From Kribbella sp. CA-293567 (GTDB lineage Bacteria > Actinomycetota > Actinomycetes > Propionibacteriales > Kribbellaceae): a stretch of DNA of 64,000 nucleotides. The translations under genes and the position numbers were made by a program. Of the stretch, positions 19,234 to 28,303 are shown piece after piece. A model generated the notes under the pieces. The model was not told the DNA's origin. It ran no database searches and saw nothing but the letters and a program-made list of their open reading frames with translations. Each line of letters starts with the position of its first letter. Positions within the stretch are counted from its first letter, which is position 1. Where the stretch lies: positions 1,178,001 to 1,242,000 of the forward strand of contig NZ_CP114065.1 of the NCBI RefSeq assembly GCF_027627575.1. The letters run 5' to 3'.

Positions 19234-20783
19234 ACTGGTTGCTGATCGCGCTGCTGGCTGTGCCCGCCTTGGCCGCGGCGGTTCTGTGGGCGATGCCCGC
19301 GGGCACCGGCGACCGGGTCGCGGCGATCGTCGGGTCGGTGGTCTCCGGCCTAGTGCTGATCGGCTCCGGCGTCCTCTGGTGGGATCTGGTCCGTCCTCGC
19401 GGTGGGCCAGTGACTCTGGGCCTGGCAGCGCTTCCGAAGGAAACGCCGCGGACCCTCCCCGGCAAGGTCCACGCGTACGCCGAAACCGACGTCTCCTGGA
19501 TCCCCGCCCTCGACGTCCGCTTCCACCTCGGCATCGACACCATCTCGATGCCGCTCATCGTCCTGACCGCCCTGCTCGTCCTCCTCTGCTGCCTCTACTC
19601 GCTCCGCATCACCCCGCGCATCGGCCGCACCCGCTCACTGATCGCGCTGCTGCTGGTGATCGAGACCGGCGTGATCGGCACCTTCGCGTCCCTCGACCTG
19701 GTGCTGTTCTTCCTGTTCTTCGAGGTCGTGCTGATCCCGATGTGGCTGGTGATCGACATCTGGGGTGACGACCACGACCCGGCCGGACGGCGCCGCGCGG
19801 CGACCACGTTCGTGCTGATGACGGTGTTCGGCTCGGCCCTGATGCTGCTCGGTTTCCTGCTGGTGCACCGGCAGGCCGGCACCTTCGACCTCGAAGTACT
19901 GGGCGCGAATCCGGTCACCGGCGGACACGGGATCGCGTTGATCGCGGCCGTGCTGATCGCGGTCGGGCTCGCCGTGAAGATGCCGCTCTGGCCGCTGCAC
20001 ATCTGGTTGCCCGACGCGCACGCCAAGGCGCCCACCGTCGGCTCGGTGCTGCTGGCCGGAGTGCTGCTGAAGCTCGGCAGCTACGGCATGATCCGGATCC
20101 TGCTCCCGGTGCTGCCCGACGCGACGGCCACCCTCGCGCCGTACCTGGCGGGCTTCTCCACCGTCGCGATCATCGCCGGTTCGCTGGCCTGCCTGGCGCA
20201 GACCGACCTCAAGCGGCTGATCGCGTACTCCAGCGTCGGGCACATGGGGTTCATCGGCCTCGGCATCGCCACCATGTCACCGGAGGGGCTGGCCGGGGCG
20301 ATGTACGCGAACATCGCGCACGGCATCATCACCGGCCTGCTGTTCTTCCTGGCCGGCGGAATCAAGGACCGGCACGACACCAGCGACCTGCGCGCGATCG
20401 GTCGGGCCCTGTACGCCCGGCTGCCGCGGATCGGCGGGCTGCTCACCTTCGCCTGTCTCGCGTCGCTCGGGCTGCCCGGCCTGGCCGGGTTCTGGGGCGA
20501 GATGCTGATCCTGCTCGGCGCCTACCATCCGGCCGATTCGTTGCCACGGACAACCTTCCTGGTGCTGATGGTGATCGCCGGACTGGGCGCGGTGCTGACC
20601 GCGGCGTACTTCCTCAAACTGGTCCGGCAGCTCAACCAGGGTGATCCGGCCGAACACCCGGCGACTGCCTTCGCGGTGGACCTGAGCCGGATCGAGCTGA
20701 TCACCTGGGCTCCGCTGGTCGTGCTCACCGTCGTCCTGGGTCTCTGGCCCCCGTTGCTGCTCGACTACTGGAACTTCTCATGA
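19230..20783 (+). CDS. nuoM: NADH-quinone oxidoreductase subunit M
   Basis: A 517-residue antiporter-like membrane subunit. FFEVVLIPMWLVI carries the conserved TM5 Glu; VKMPLWPLHIWLPDAHAKAP and AYSSVGHMGFIGLG are the family hallmark segments. Starts inside the nuoL stop (ATGA) and ends inside the nuoN start. Confidence 0.95.
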   Translation: MNWLLIALLAVPALAAAVLWAMPAGTGDRVAAIVGSVVSGLVLIGSGVLWWDLVRPRGGPVTLGLAALPKETPRTLPGKVHAYAETDVSWIPALDVRFHLGIDTISMPLIVLTALLVLLCCLYSLRITPRIGRTRSLIALLLVIETGVIGTFASLDLVLFFLFFEVVLIPMWLVIDIWGDDHDPAGRRRAATTFVLMTVFGSALMLLGFLLVHRQAGTFDLEVLGANPVTGGHGIALIAAVLIAVGLAVKMPLWPLHIWLPDAHAKAPTVGSVLLAGVLLKLGSYGMIRILLPVLPDATATLAPYLAGFSTVAIIAGSLACLAQTDLKRLIAYSSVGHMGFIGLGIATMSPEGLAGAMYANIAHGIITGLLFFLAGGIKDRHDTSDLRAIGRALYARLPRIGGLLTFACLASLGLPGLAGFWGEMLILLGAYHPADSLPRTTFLVLMVIAGLGAVLTAAYFLKLVRQLNQGDPAEHPATAFAVDLSRIELITWAPLVVLTVVLGLWPPLLLDYWNFS

Positions 20784-22234
20784 CGATCACCTGGACCGAC
20801 TGGCAGGCGACCGCGGTACCGCTGGTACTGGCGCTCGGCGCTGTCGCCGTACTGCTGATCGACGGTTTCTGGAGCAGCGGCAGCAAGCAACTCAAGCACG
20901 CCGCGAGCACGCTGATCAGCGGTGGCGTGATCCTGTTCGGGCTCGCCTTCGTGGTCGCGCAGCGGGACGGCTTCAAGGCGGCCTTCTGCCGCTCGGCGGT
21001 CGAGGGACCGGCCGAGTGCAGTCTGGTGATCGAGCCGCTGACGATCGGGCTGTGGGCCGTGCTGCTGATCGGCGGGCTGGGGGTCGTCGGGCTTTCGGCG
21101 TACCGGCTGTTGCCGGCGGACGTCCCGGTGGGGGAGTACCACTTCCTGCTGCTCAGCGCGCTGGTCGGCGCGACCGTGCTGGCAGGCGCGCGTGACCTCG
21201 CCACCGTGGTGATCGCGCTGGAGGTGGTCTCGCTGCCGAGCTTCGCGATGGTCGCGCTGCGGCGGGACCGGCGCGGCTCCGAGGCGGCGCTGAAGGCGTT
21301 CCTGGTGTCGGTGCTGTCGACGGCCGTGATGCTGTTCGGCATCTCCTACCTGTACGGCGTGACCGGGTCGATCTATCTGCAGACGATCGCGACCCGGCTG
21401 CCCGGGATCGACCCGGACCTGCGCCGGGTCGCCTTCGCCGCGGGGCTGTTCGTGATCGTCGGGTTCGGCTTCAAGATCGCCGCGGTGCCGTTCCACGGCT
21501 GGCTGCCGGACACGTACTCCGGTGCGCCGGTCGAGGTGACCGCCTTCCTGGCCGTCGTGTCGAAGTCGGCGGGCGTGGCCGGTCTGCTGGTCCTGGTGAC
21601 CTACGGGATCGCACCGAACGACTCGGACCTGCGGATCGCCATCGCTGTCCTGGCGGCTCTGACGATGACTGCCGGCAACCTCGCCGCGCTGCGTCAGGTC
21701 GAGGCGGTCCGGCTGCTCGCCTGGTCGTCGATCGGTCAGGTCGGCTTCCTGCTCGCTCCGCTCGCGGTCGGTGACGCCCAAGCTGTGGTGGGCTACCTGG
21801 CGGCGTACGTGGTGGTCACGCTCGGCGCCTTCGGTGCGGTCGCGGTGGTCCAGCGGCACCGCCCTGGCGGGCTGCTGCTGTCCGACTACCGAGGCATGGT
21901 CCGCTCGGAGCCGGGCCTCGGGGTGGCGCTCGTCTTCTTCCTGGTGGTGCTGGCCGGCCTCCCACCGGGCCTGGCCGGCCTGTTCACCAAGTTCGCCGCG
22001 TTCCAGGCAGTCATCGACGCGCACCTGGGCTGGCTGGCCCTGGTGATGGCGCTGAACGTGATGATCGGTCTCGCGGTCTACCTGCGCTGGATCGCCGAGC
22101 TCTTCCGGCTGCCGGTCGACGATCCGTTCTCCGTCGACATCGAGACGCCGGCGGTCACCGTGATCTCGCTGTGCGCCGGGGCGGCCGTCGTACTGTCGGT
22201 CCTCCCCGGCGCCTTGTTCGCGCTGGTGAACTAG
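20780..22234 (+). CDS. nuoN: NADH-quinone oxidoreductase subunit N
   Basis: A 484-residue antiporter-like subunit, last of the nuo block. ALEVVSLPSFAMVAL and FKIAAVPFHGWLPDTYSGAP are diagnostic, and LLAWSSIGQVGFLL is the TM12 region. Its 3' end overlaps by three bases the convergent Shedu-like gene. Confidence 0.95.
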   Translation: MTITWTDWQATAVPLVLALGAVAVLLIDGFWSSGSKQLKHAASTLISGGVILFGLAFVVAQRDGFKAAFCRSAVEGPAECSLVIEPLTIGLWAVLLIGGLGVVGLSAYRLLPADVPVGEYHFLLLSALVGATVLAGARDLATVVIALEVVSLPSFAMVALRRDRRGSEAALKAFLVSVLSTAVMLFGISYLYGVTGSIYLQTIATRLPGIDPDLRRVAFAAGLFVIVGFGFKIAAVPFHGWLPDTYSGAPVEVTAFLAVVSKSAGVAGLLVLVTYGIAPNDSDLRIAIAVLAALTMTAGNLAALRQVEAVRLLAWSSIGQVGFLLAPLAVGDAQAVVGYLAAYVVVTLGAFGAVAVVQRHRPGGLLLSDYRGMVRSEPGLGVALVFFLVVLAGLPPGLAGLFTKFAAFQAVIDAHLGWLALVMALNVMIGLAVYLRWIAELFRLPVDDPFSVDIETPAVTVISLCAGAAVVLSVLPGALFALVN

Positions 22235-23343
22235 CTCTTCGTCGCGAGGTACAGCCGCAGGATCGTGTCGTAGTCGATCAGCTCGAGACCGGCGACGGTC
22301 TCGGTCGGGTTCTCGCCGGTGCCGAGAACGAGCAGTTTCCGCGGCTGGGTGATCTCGACGTCGTACTTCGTCCTGGCGAAGGCCTGGTGGGCCGCGCTCT
22401 CGAAGTACTCCCCGTACTCCGCGGCGCGCTGCTGGCCGTCGGCCGCCGCGGTGGAGCGGCGGCGCTTCTTGCCGTCCTTCGTGGTCTCGAGCAGCGGCAA
22501 CGCCAGGTCGCCGACGATGTGGGTGCCGTCCTCGCGCTGCAGGATGAAGTCGGGCGTGACCGCCGTACCGTCCTCGCGCTCCAGCACCGGCTCACGCACC
22601 AGCCGGGTCGCCTCGAAGGCGCCGAGCAGGATGTCCTCGTGCTGCTGCAGGAACTCGCCCACGGTCGTCTTGTGCAGCCCGTGCTGGTACGTCGCCGCGA
22701 ACGGCTCAGCCTTGAGCAGCGCCTCAACCTGACCGCGCGGCACGGCCAACGTGCCGACCGGGTCGAGGTGCGGCGCCTGGTTGACCAGCTGCTGCAGCCA
22801 CTCGCGGTACTTGTCGGCCGGCTCGGAACGGTGGATCGCGATCGCCAGGAAGGTCCAGCGGATCCGCACTGACGATTCCGTGCTGGCGACCAGCAGGACC
22901 CGCTCCAGCGCCGAGTAGTTGCCCGGGGCAAAGCCCAGCAGCTTGTTCTCGCCGGTGCCGACCAGCTCACGCCCGATCATCCGCTGAACGCCCGGGAAGT
23001 GGCTCTCCAGCACGCTCCGGCCGAACTCGGTCGCAATAGTCGCGTCCTGGTACCGGTCGTCGGTCTTGAGCACCACGACCGGGCCCTCGCCCGCCACGGC
23101 ACCGAAGTACTCGTCGATCCCGGCGGCCTTCTGCTTGCGCACCTCCAGCGACCGGAACTCCCGGCTCACCCCGACCAGCTCCAGGATGTTCCAGTCCGGC
23201 GTCTCGGTCAGCACCAGCTGCCGCGGGTAGAGCAACGGCCCGACCAGCTCACGCCCGTGACTCACCGGCAGGTGCTCACTCACGCTCTTGAGGTGTTCTC
23301 CCCAGAACTGACTGTTCACCTTGACGAACTCGGTGGGTTTCAT
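22231..23343 (-). CDS. Shedu-like (DUF4263) protein with a degenerate PD-(D/E)xK motif
   Basis: A 370-residue protein. The C-terminal third (about 230-366) follows the pattern of the Shedu/DUF4263 nuclease domain. It has FLQQHEDILLGAF, then PDFILQREDGTHIV (264 onward), a helix with QQRAAEYGEYFE (304-315), QPRKLLVLGTG and LIDYDTILRL. In active members the second strand reads E-x-K; here it is GDLALP (278-283), so the catalytic lysine appears to be alanine. The N-terminal 230 residues match nothing I recognise. The start at 23343 was chosen over an upstream in-frame extension because it gives MKPTEFVKVN and the extension runs through low-complexity sequence. Anti-phage roles are known for intact Shedu proteins; a non-nuclease role here is inferred. 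Confidence 0.5.
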   Translation of the reverse strand: MKPTEFVKVNSQFWGEHLKSVSEHLPVSHGRELVGPLLYPRQLVLTETPDWNILELVGVSREFRSLEVRKQKAAGIDEYFGAVAGEGPVVVLKTDDRYQDATIATEFGRSVLESHFPGVQRMIGRELVGTGENKLLGFAPGNYSALERVLLVASTESSVRIRWTFLAIAIHRSEPADKYREWLQQLVNQAPHLDPVGTLAVPRGQVEALLKAEPFAATYQHGLHKTTVGEFLQQHEDILLGAFEATRLVREPVLEREDGTAVTPDFILQREDGTHIVGDLALPLLETTKDGKKRRRSTAAADGQQRAAEYGEYFESAAHQAFARTKYDVEITQPRKLLVLGTGENPTETVAGLELIDYDTILRLYLATKS

Positions 23344-23434
23344 CGCGCGCTGTCTCCTAGCTTCTCGGCCGAACCCCGACTCCAGCAGCAACCCCCGGCT
23401 GCCCCACCAGTATTCCCTGCCCCGCACCACGAAA

Positions 23435-23468
23435 CAGCCCCCGACCGCATCGCTGCGATCGGGGGCTG
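23435..23468 (-). terminator. Terminator of tRNA-Tyr
   Basis: A 15-bp stem with one mismatch (CAGCCCCCGA... at 23435-23449 with 23454-23468) and a 4-base loop. On the minus strand it is followed by TTTC. It lies 12 bases past the 3' end of the leftward tRNA-Tyr. Confidence 0.75.
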
Positions 23469-23479
23469 CTCAGCTCCGG

Positions 23480-23562
23480 TGGCGAGTGCAGGGTTCGAAC
23501 CTGCGTAGGCAGAAGCCGGCAGATTTACAGTCTGCTCCCTTTGGCCGCTCGGGCAACTCGCC
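23480..23562 (-). tRNA. tRNA-Tyr (anticodon GTA)
   Basis: Minus-strand class II tRNA with a long variable arm. The acceptor GGCGAGT pairs with ACTCGCC; the anticodon loop reads CTGTAAA with GTA at 23526-23528; the T-loop is GGTTCGAACC. The 3' CCA is not encoded (ACC G follows the acceptor stem). Confidence 0.95.
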
Positions 23563-23570
23563 AGGGTGCT

Positions 23571-23588
23571 GCCGGTTCGTGAACCGGC
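23571..23588. promoter_or_regulatory. Perfect palindrome upstream of tRNA-Tyr
   Basis: GCCGGTTC-GT-GAACCGGC lies 9 bases before the 5' end of tRNA-Tyr on its strand and 74 bases before yajQ. It may be a 5' hairpin of the tRNA precursor or an operator. Nothing else in the gap is recognisable. Confidence 0.3.
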
Positions 23589-23661
23589 GTGAGAGACGAT
23601 ACAACAGACAGTGCCCCTGACAGCAAATCGGTTGGTCAGCAACTTCAGAAAGGACGTGCCC

Positions 23662-24153
23662 ATGGCATCGGAGTCCTCGTTCGACATCGTGAACAAGGTC
23701 GATCAGCAGGAGGTGGACAACGCCGTCAACCAGGCGGCGAAGGAGATCAGCCAGCGGTTCGACTTCAAGAACGTGGGCGCGGAGATCAAGCTGTCCGGCG
23801 AGGCGATCGACATGCAGGCCAACACCGAGGAGCGCTGCAACGCGGTCCTCGACGTCCTGAAGGACAAGCTGGTCAAACGGCAGATCTCGCTCAAGGGCCT
23901 GGAGGTCGAGGAGCCCAAGCTGTCCGGCAAGATCTACAAGCTGCAGGCCACCATCAGCGCCGGCATCAGCCAGGAGAACGCGAAGAAGATCTCCAAGCTG
24001 ATCCGCGACGAGGGTCCCAAGGGCGTCAAGGCCCAGATCCAGGGCGACGAACTCCGCGTCTCCAGCAAGAGCCGCGACGACCTGCAGGAAGTCCAGTCCC
24101 TGATCAAGGCCCAGGACCTCGACTTCGCGGTCCAGTTCGTCAACTACCGCTGA
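23662..24153 (+). CDS. YajQ/DUF520 family nucleotide-binding protein
   Basis: A 163-residue cytoplasmic protein of the YajQ family, starting [14 protein letters not shown], the usual family N-terminus. Start at 23662 is supported by AAAGGA 7 bases upstream. The conserved segment [14 protein letters not shown] is near 31-46 and [20 protein letters not shown] near 110-130. Family members have been reported to bind cyclic di-GMP in some bacteria and to bind nucleic acids; which applies here is open. Its last 10 bases overlap the convergent AraC-type gene. Confidence 0.93.
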   Translation: MASESSFDIVNKVDQQEVDNAVNQAAKEISQRFDFKNVGAEIKLSGEAIDMQANTEERCNAVLDVLKDKLVKRQISLKGLEVEEPKLSGKIYKLQATISAGISQENAKKISKLIRDEGPKGVKAQIQGDELRVSSKSRDDLQEVQSLIKAQDLDFAVQFVNYR

Positions 24154-25040
24154 CCCCGTTTCTCGTGCCGGACCCGCGTGGCTGGATCAGGGACAGTTCC
24201 GGTCCGGACGTGACCGAACTCACCCGGATCCAGCACGGCACCGGCCTCGCCGCGAGATCCGTCGGCTCCTGCGTTGCCCGCCCGTACCGCCCGGGGCGAA
24301 CCGCCTAGTTCCCGGTGGCAGGTCTTGTTGAAGGCCTGGAGGTCGGGGATGCCGACCGATGCGGCCACGGCGGGGATGGACAGGGTTGAGGAGACGAGTA
24401 GGTGGCGGGCTCGGGCCATGCGGCGTTGGCGGATGTAGGCGACTACTGTCTGGCCGGTTTCCGCGCGGAAGAGGCGGGTCAGGTGGTTGTGGGAGATGCC
24501 GGCGGCAGCGGCCAGGGACGGGACGGTCAGAGGCCGGGCCAGGTTGGCTTCGATGTAGGTGATGGCGGTCGACACTGCTGAGTGGCCGGCTGCGGCGCCG
24601 CCTTCGGTCAAGGGCGAGGGCAGGTGGGCGACGCGCCAGAGGGCGGCCCAGACCTCGGCAACTACCCGGGGGGAGCCGCTGGGGGAGGCGCCGATAGCTG
24701 AGCGGAGCATGTCGGAGAGGACCGGGGCCGCAGTACCGGCGTCCTGGACGACTGGCACGTACGACGGCTCGCCGACGGCGCGTGGGCGGAAGTGTACGAA
24801 GAGGTGCTCCGAGCGGCCGCGGTAGTCGAACTGCACCTGGACGTCGGCCGGTGTCAGGCTGACCGACCCGGGCGCGACCGGGTACGTCGTACCGCCCACG
24901 GTCAGGTCTGCCGAATAGCCGTAGAGGTGTAGTTGCCAGAGGTCGGGCAGCCGGAAGATGTCTCGCAACCCCCGCACCCCGTGCAGTCCGACGCCCACGT
25001 TGACCAGCTCGGGCGGCTCGGCCAGGTGCAGCGGAATCAT
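24144..25040 (-). CDS. AraC-family transcriptional regulator
   Basis: A 298-residue regulator. An N-terminal cupin-like ligand domain (about 20-110) is followed by the AraC DNA-binding region (about 150-250) with [20 protein letters not shown] as first helix-turn-helix and [20 protein letters not shown] as second. It is divergent from the PhyH-type dioxygenase at 25154, the likely target. A 40-residue tail of low complexity follows the DNA-binding domain. Confidence 0.88.
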   Translation of the reverse strand: MIPLHLAEPPELVNVGVGLHGVRGLRDIFRLPDLWQLHLYGYSADLTVGGTTYPVAPGSVSLTPADVQVQFDYRGRSEHLFVHFRPRAVGEPSYVPVVQDAGTAAPVLSDMLRSAIGASPSGSPRVVAEVWAALWRVAHLPSPLTEGGAAAGHSAVSTAITYIEANLARPLTVPSLAAAAGISHNHLTRLFRAETGQTVVAYIRQRRMARARHLLVSSTLSIPAVAASVGIPDLQAFNKTCHRELGGSPRAVRAGNAGADGSRGEAGAVLDPGEFGHVRTGTVPDPATRVRHEKRGQR

Positions 25041-25153
25041 GGTGAGAAATTACCACCAGTGGTGAACACAACCCATGCAAAAGCGGTGCGGCCAAACTTA
25101 GTCTGAAGGAGTACCAACCACCACGGACCCAAGTCGCCCCGACAGGGAGAGAC

Positions 25154-26017
25154 ATGCCCCAGCCGCATCGCAAGAACCTCCTCACCTCCGTCCAGATGGC
25201 GAGTTTCGTCGCCACTGGCGCGTTCCGGATGGACGCGGTCGTCCCCGACGAGATGAACCAGCAGGCCCTCGAGGTGCTGAAGGCAGGCATCCCCGGCGTC
25301 CCCTACGGCACCCCGCTGTCCGAGGCGTTCGTGGGCAGCGAGTTCGTCCAGCGGCTGGTTCAGCTGCCCGAGGTCGCCGGCGCCATCCACAGCTTCGTCG
25401 GCCCCGAGCCGGCCGTCGACCACCACGCGGTGCACATCCGCGAGGCACACGAGGGTGAGGCGCAGAACCTGCACGGCGACGCGATCATCGACGTCCGCGA
25501 GGATGCCTTCGACGTCCAGTTGATGTACTACCCGCAGGAGGTGACGCTCGAGATGGGCGGCACGCTCAGCGTCCCCGGCAGCCACCTGCGCCGGACCAAC
25601 GAGTCCGACACCGGCCGCTACCAGAACCTGCTCGGCCAGACCCGGCTCACCTGCCCGCCCGGCACGGTCGTCTTCCTGCACCACGGCATCTGGCACGGCG
25701 GCCGCAAGAACGACAGCGACATCGACCGCTACATGTTCAAGATCCGCTTCAACCCGACCGTCCGCCAGGTCCGGCTCTGGAACACCGACGACCTGTACGA
25801 CGACGCGGTGGCGGCGGAGCTCGGCCAGACCTTCCCCTGGTACGAGAACGCGACCGGCCGGCTGGAGATCTACAACCGGGTCAAGTTGTGGCAGGCGCTG
25901 ACCGGCGACGACACCTACGACCCGGACTATTGGGTCACCCGGGTCTCGAACCGCCCGCGGCGCGTGGTCGCCCAGCGCAGCCTCAACCCGCACGCAGCGA
26001 AGAAGGAGATGGCATGA
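25154..26017 (+). CDS. Phytanoyl-CoA dioxygenase (PhyH) family protein
   Basis: A 287-residue non-haem Fe(II)/2-oxoglutarate oxygenase. The metal ligands are visible as H-x-D in QNLHGDAIID (near 110) and the distal His in FLHHGIWHGG (near 175). SVPGSHLRR is the typical PhyH strand. It is divergent from an AraC regulator and translationally coupled (ATGA) to the small gene at 26014. Substrates of the family are diverse; the Kribbella-type substrate is unknown. GGGAGAGAC lies upstream of the ATG. Confidence 0.85.
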   Translation: MPQPHRKNLLTSVQMASFVATGAFRMDAVVPDEMNQQALEVLKAGIPGVPYGTPLSEAFVGSEFVQRLVQLPEVAGAIHSFVGPEPAVDHHAVHIREAHEGEAQNLHGDAIIDVREDAFDVQLMYYPQEVTLEMGGTLSVPGSHLRRTNESDTGRYQNLLGQTRLTCPPGTVVFLHHGIWHGGRKNDSDIDRYMFKIRFNPTVRQVRLWNTDDLYDDAVAAELGQTFPWYENATGRLEIYNRVKLWQALTGDDTYDPDYWVTRVSNRPRRVVAQRSLNPHAAKKEMA

Positions 26018-26364
26018 CCGTCACGCCTGACCAGGCCGGTACCGTCCAGCCCGGCCCTGTCCAGCCAGGCCCTGTCCAGCCAGGCACCGGGCAGTTGGTC
26101 CGCCAGCAGGTGCTCGTGCTCTACCTGGCCTCCTCCGCGCTCGACTCGCGCACGGTCGGCTGGTCGACGTACGACGGGACCGGTGCGACGTCACCCACGA
26201 CGGGTGACTCCGACGTCCCGCCGTACGCCAGCGGACTCGACGCGCTCAAGGACGGCTGGCGGCTGTTCCAGGCCGCCCAGCTGCTCCCGCCGCAGCCGGG
26301 TCACGAATACGACGTGTCGTTCCTGAAGCACGAGTTCTTCTTCGAGAAGCTCGTCGCCGTCTGA
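26014..26364 (+). CDS. Small protein coupled to the PhyH gene
   Basis: A 116-residue product I cannot assign to a family. Residues 10-25 are three VQPG(P/T) repeats. The rest has a hydrophobic strand (QVLVLYLASSALDSR) and a C-terminal segment with LDALKDGWRLFQAAQLLPP and SFLKHEFFFEKLV, which looks like a conserved small fold. It is predicted cytoplasmic. The 4-base overlap with the dioxygenase argues for a partner or regulatory role in the same reaction. Confidence 0.7.
   Translation: MTVTPDQAGTVQPGPVQPGPVQPGTGQLVRQQVLVLYLASSALDSRTVGWSTYDGTGATSPTTGDSDVPPYASGLDALKDGWRLFQAAQLLPPQPGHEYDVSFLKHEFFFEKLVAV
26044..26088 (+). repeat. 15-bp tandem repeat, three copies
   Basis: GTCCAGCC(C/A)GGCCCT units at 26044-26058, 26059-26073 and 26074-26088 (last unit ends in CACC). 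They encode the VQPG(P/T) repeats of the small protein. Confidence 0.75.
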
Positions 26365-26374
26365 CCCAGCAGGG

Positions 26375-27394
26375 TCAGTAGGTCACGACACAGACCGGTT
26401 TCGGCCAGTCCAGCGGCGTCCCCGTTGCGGTGAGGGCGCCGCTGCTCTGGTCGACGGTGAAGACCGCGATCGTGTTCGAGCGCTCGTTCGCGGCGTACAG
26501 CTCGGTGCCATCCTTGCTGAAGGCGAGGTGCCGCGGCCAGCTTCCGCCGGATCCGATCGTCTGGATCAGCTCCGCCTCGAGTCCTTCGGCGCCGGTCTCG
26601 AAGACCGCGATGGTGTCGTCGCCGCGGTTGGAGCCGTAGACGAACCGGCCGTCCGGTGAGACCAGCACCTCGGCCGGGAAGCTGTCGCCCTCGGCGTCGT
26701 CCGGCCGCGTCGACACGGTCTCCACGACGGCCAGCTTGCCCTCGGCGTGGCTGCAGACGATCAGGGTCGAGTCCAGCTCGTTGATCAGGTACGCCGCGTG
26801 CCCGCCGGGGTGGAAGACGAGATGCCGCGGCCCGGCGCCCGGGTGGACCTGCAGCCGGCTCACCTCGACCAGCCGGCCCTCCGGGGTCAGCGTCGACACG
26901 TGCACGCTGTCGGTGCCGAGATCGATGTCGAAGGCAAACGACCCCGACGGGTCGAAGGTGATCTGGTGGGCGTGCGGGCCCTCCTGGCGCTCCGCGTTCG
27001 GGCCGCTGCCCTCGCGCTGCAGGATCTGGGTCGGGTCGCCGAGCGAGCCGTTCTCCCGGATCGGGTGGATCGCCACCGACCCGGAGCTGTAGTTGGCCGA
27101 GAGCAGGAACTTGCCGGTCGGGTCGATCTCGAGGTAGCAGGGGTGCGCGCCACCGGTCGGCTGGTGGTTGAGGAACTCCAGCGTGCCGCTGTCCGCGATC
27201 GCGAAGGCACTGACGCGGCCGGCCTCCAGCTCGTTGGTCGCGTACAGGAACCGGCCGTCGGCCGAGATGGTCAGGAACGACGGATCGGCGGACCCTGCGA
27301 CAACCTGCAGTTCTTCCGCGGTACCGAACCCGATGCCCTCACCTCCACCCTCCTGAGTGGTGTAACTGCCGACATAGATCTGCTCCGAGGTCAT
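26375..27394 (-). CDS. Lactonase-family seven-bladed beta-propeller protein (6-phosphogluconolactonase-like)
   Basis: A 339-residue protein of the lactonase family (Pgl of the YbhE type). MTSEQIYVGSYTTQEGGGEGI opens blade 1. EGPHAHQITFDPSG and GAGPRHLVFHPGGHAAYLINELDST (near 190-200) are the conserved lactonase segments. The start at 27394 excludes a long unrelated N-terminal extension of the open frame. It lies convergent to the PhyH/small-protein unit and 60 bases divergent from the N-acetyltransferase. Confidence 0.88.
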   Translation of the reverse strand: MTSEQIYVGSYTTQEGGGEGIGFGTAEELQVVAGSADPSFLTISADGRFLYATNELEAGRVSAFAIADSGTLEFLNHQPTGGAHPCYLEIDPTGKFLLSANYSSGSVAIHPIRENGSLGDPTQILQREGSGPNAERQEGPHAHQITFDPSGSFAFDIDLGTDSVHVSTLTPEGRLVEVSRLQVHPGAGPRHLVFHPGGHAAYLINELDSTLIVCSHAEGKLAVVETVSTRPDDAEGDSFPAEVLVSPDGRFVYGSNRGDDTIAVFETGAEGLEAELIQTIGSGGSWPRHLAFSKDGTELYAANERSNTIAVFTVDQSSGALTATGTPLDWPKPVCVVTY

Positions 27395-27454
27395 GGCGTC
27401 CACCCTGCCAGGTAACTCAACCGCAAGCATCCCGCGGCCTCGTAGGCTCGCCTC

Positions 27455-28303
27455 ATGGACACCGCTGCCTTGCTGCGCCGTATCGGGGTCGCCTCGCATC
27501 CGGAGCCGAGCGTCGAGGCGCTCTTCGCGTTGCACGCCGCTTTCGTCGACCAGGTGCCGTACGAGACCGTGCAGTACCAGTTCGGTCGCGGCGGATCGAT
27601 GGATCCCGAACAGGTCGCGCAGCGGATCATCGCCCGCGAGACGGGCGGCTACTGCTTCCAGCTGAACGGTGTCTTCGCGCAACTGCTCACCACCCTCGGG
27701 TACGCCGTGACGCTGCACCGCGGCGGCGTACAGACGGCCAAGCGCCCACCGGTGGTGGACGCCAGCCACCTGGTACTGACCGTCGTTCTCGACGAGGAGA
27801 CCTGGCTGGTCGACGTCGGTCTGGGCGACGGACTGCTGACCCCGATGCCGCTGCGGACCGGCGTACGGGTCAGGCAGGAGCCCTTCGACCTGTCGCTCCG
27901 CAGATCGGACATCGTCGACGGCTGGCGACTCGACCACGATCCGCGCAGCAGCCTGACCGGGATGGATTTCGAGGCCGCACCGGCCGCCTTCACCGACTTC
28001 GAGGCGCAGCACCAGCACTTGTCGCTGTCCCCGGAATCGCCCTTCGTCCGGACCTGCTCAGCCTTCGTACGCCGGGCCGGCAGCACCGCGATCATCCGCT
28101 CGGTCGGCTTCACCCAGATCTTCGCCGACCGCATCGACAACCAGCTCGTCGAGAGCCAGCCCGAGTACTACGAGCTGCTCGCCGACGTCTTCCGCCTGCC
28201 GCTCCCGCACCTGACCGGCTCCGAGCGCGACGAGTTGTGGCGGCGTGTCTGGACGCAGTACGAGAACTTCCTCACTCGCCAGGCAGCTGCCCGCGCTGAC
28301 TGA
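27455..28303 (+). CDS. nat: Arylamine N-acetyltransferase
   Basis: A 282-residue acetyl-CoA-dependent transferase. The catalytic triad is clear: Cys67 in RETGGYCFQLN, His105 in DASHLVL and Asp120 in WLVDVGLGDG. Length and motif spacing match the family. The last 32 bases overlap the convergent small exported-protein gene. Confidence 0.92.
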   Translation: MDTAALLRRIGVASHPEPSVEALFALHAAFVDQVPYETVQYQFGRGGSMDPEQVAQRIIARETGGYCFQLNGVFAQLLTTLGYAVTLHRGGVQTAKRPPVVDASHLVLTVVLDEETWLVDVGLGDGLLTPMPLRTGVRVRQEPFDLSLRRSDIVDGWRLDHDPRSSLTGMDFEAAPAAFTDFEAQHQHLSLSPESPFVRTCSAFVRRAGSTAIIRSVGFTQIFADRIDNQLVESQPEYYELLADVFRLPLPHLTGSERDELWRRVWTQYENFLTRQAAARAD

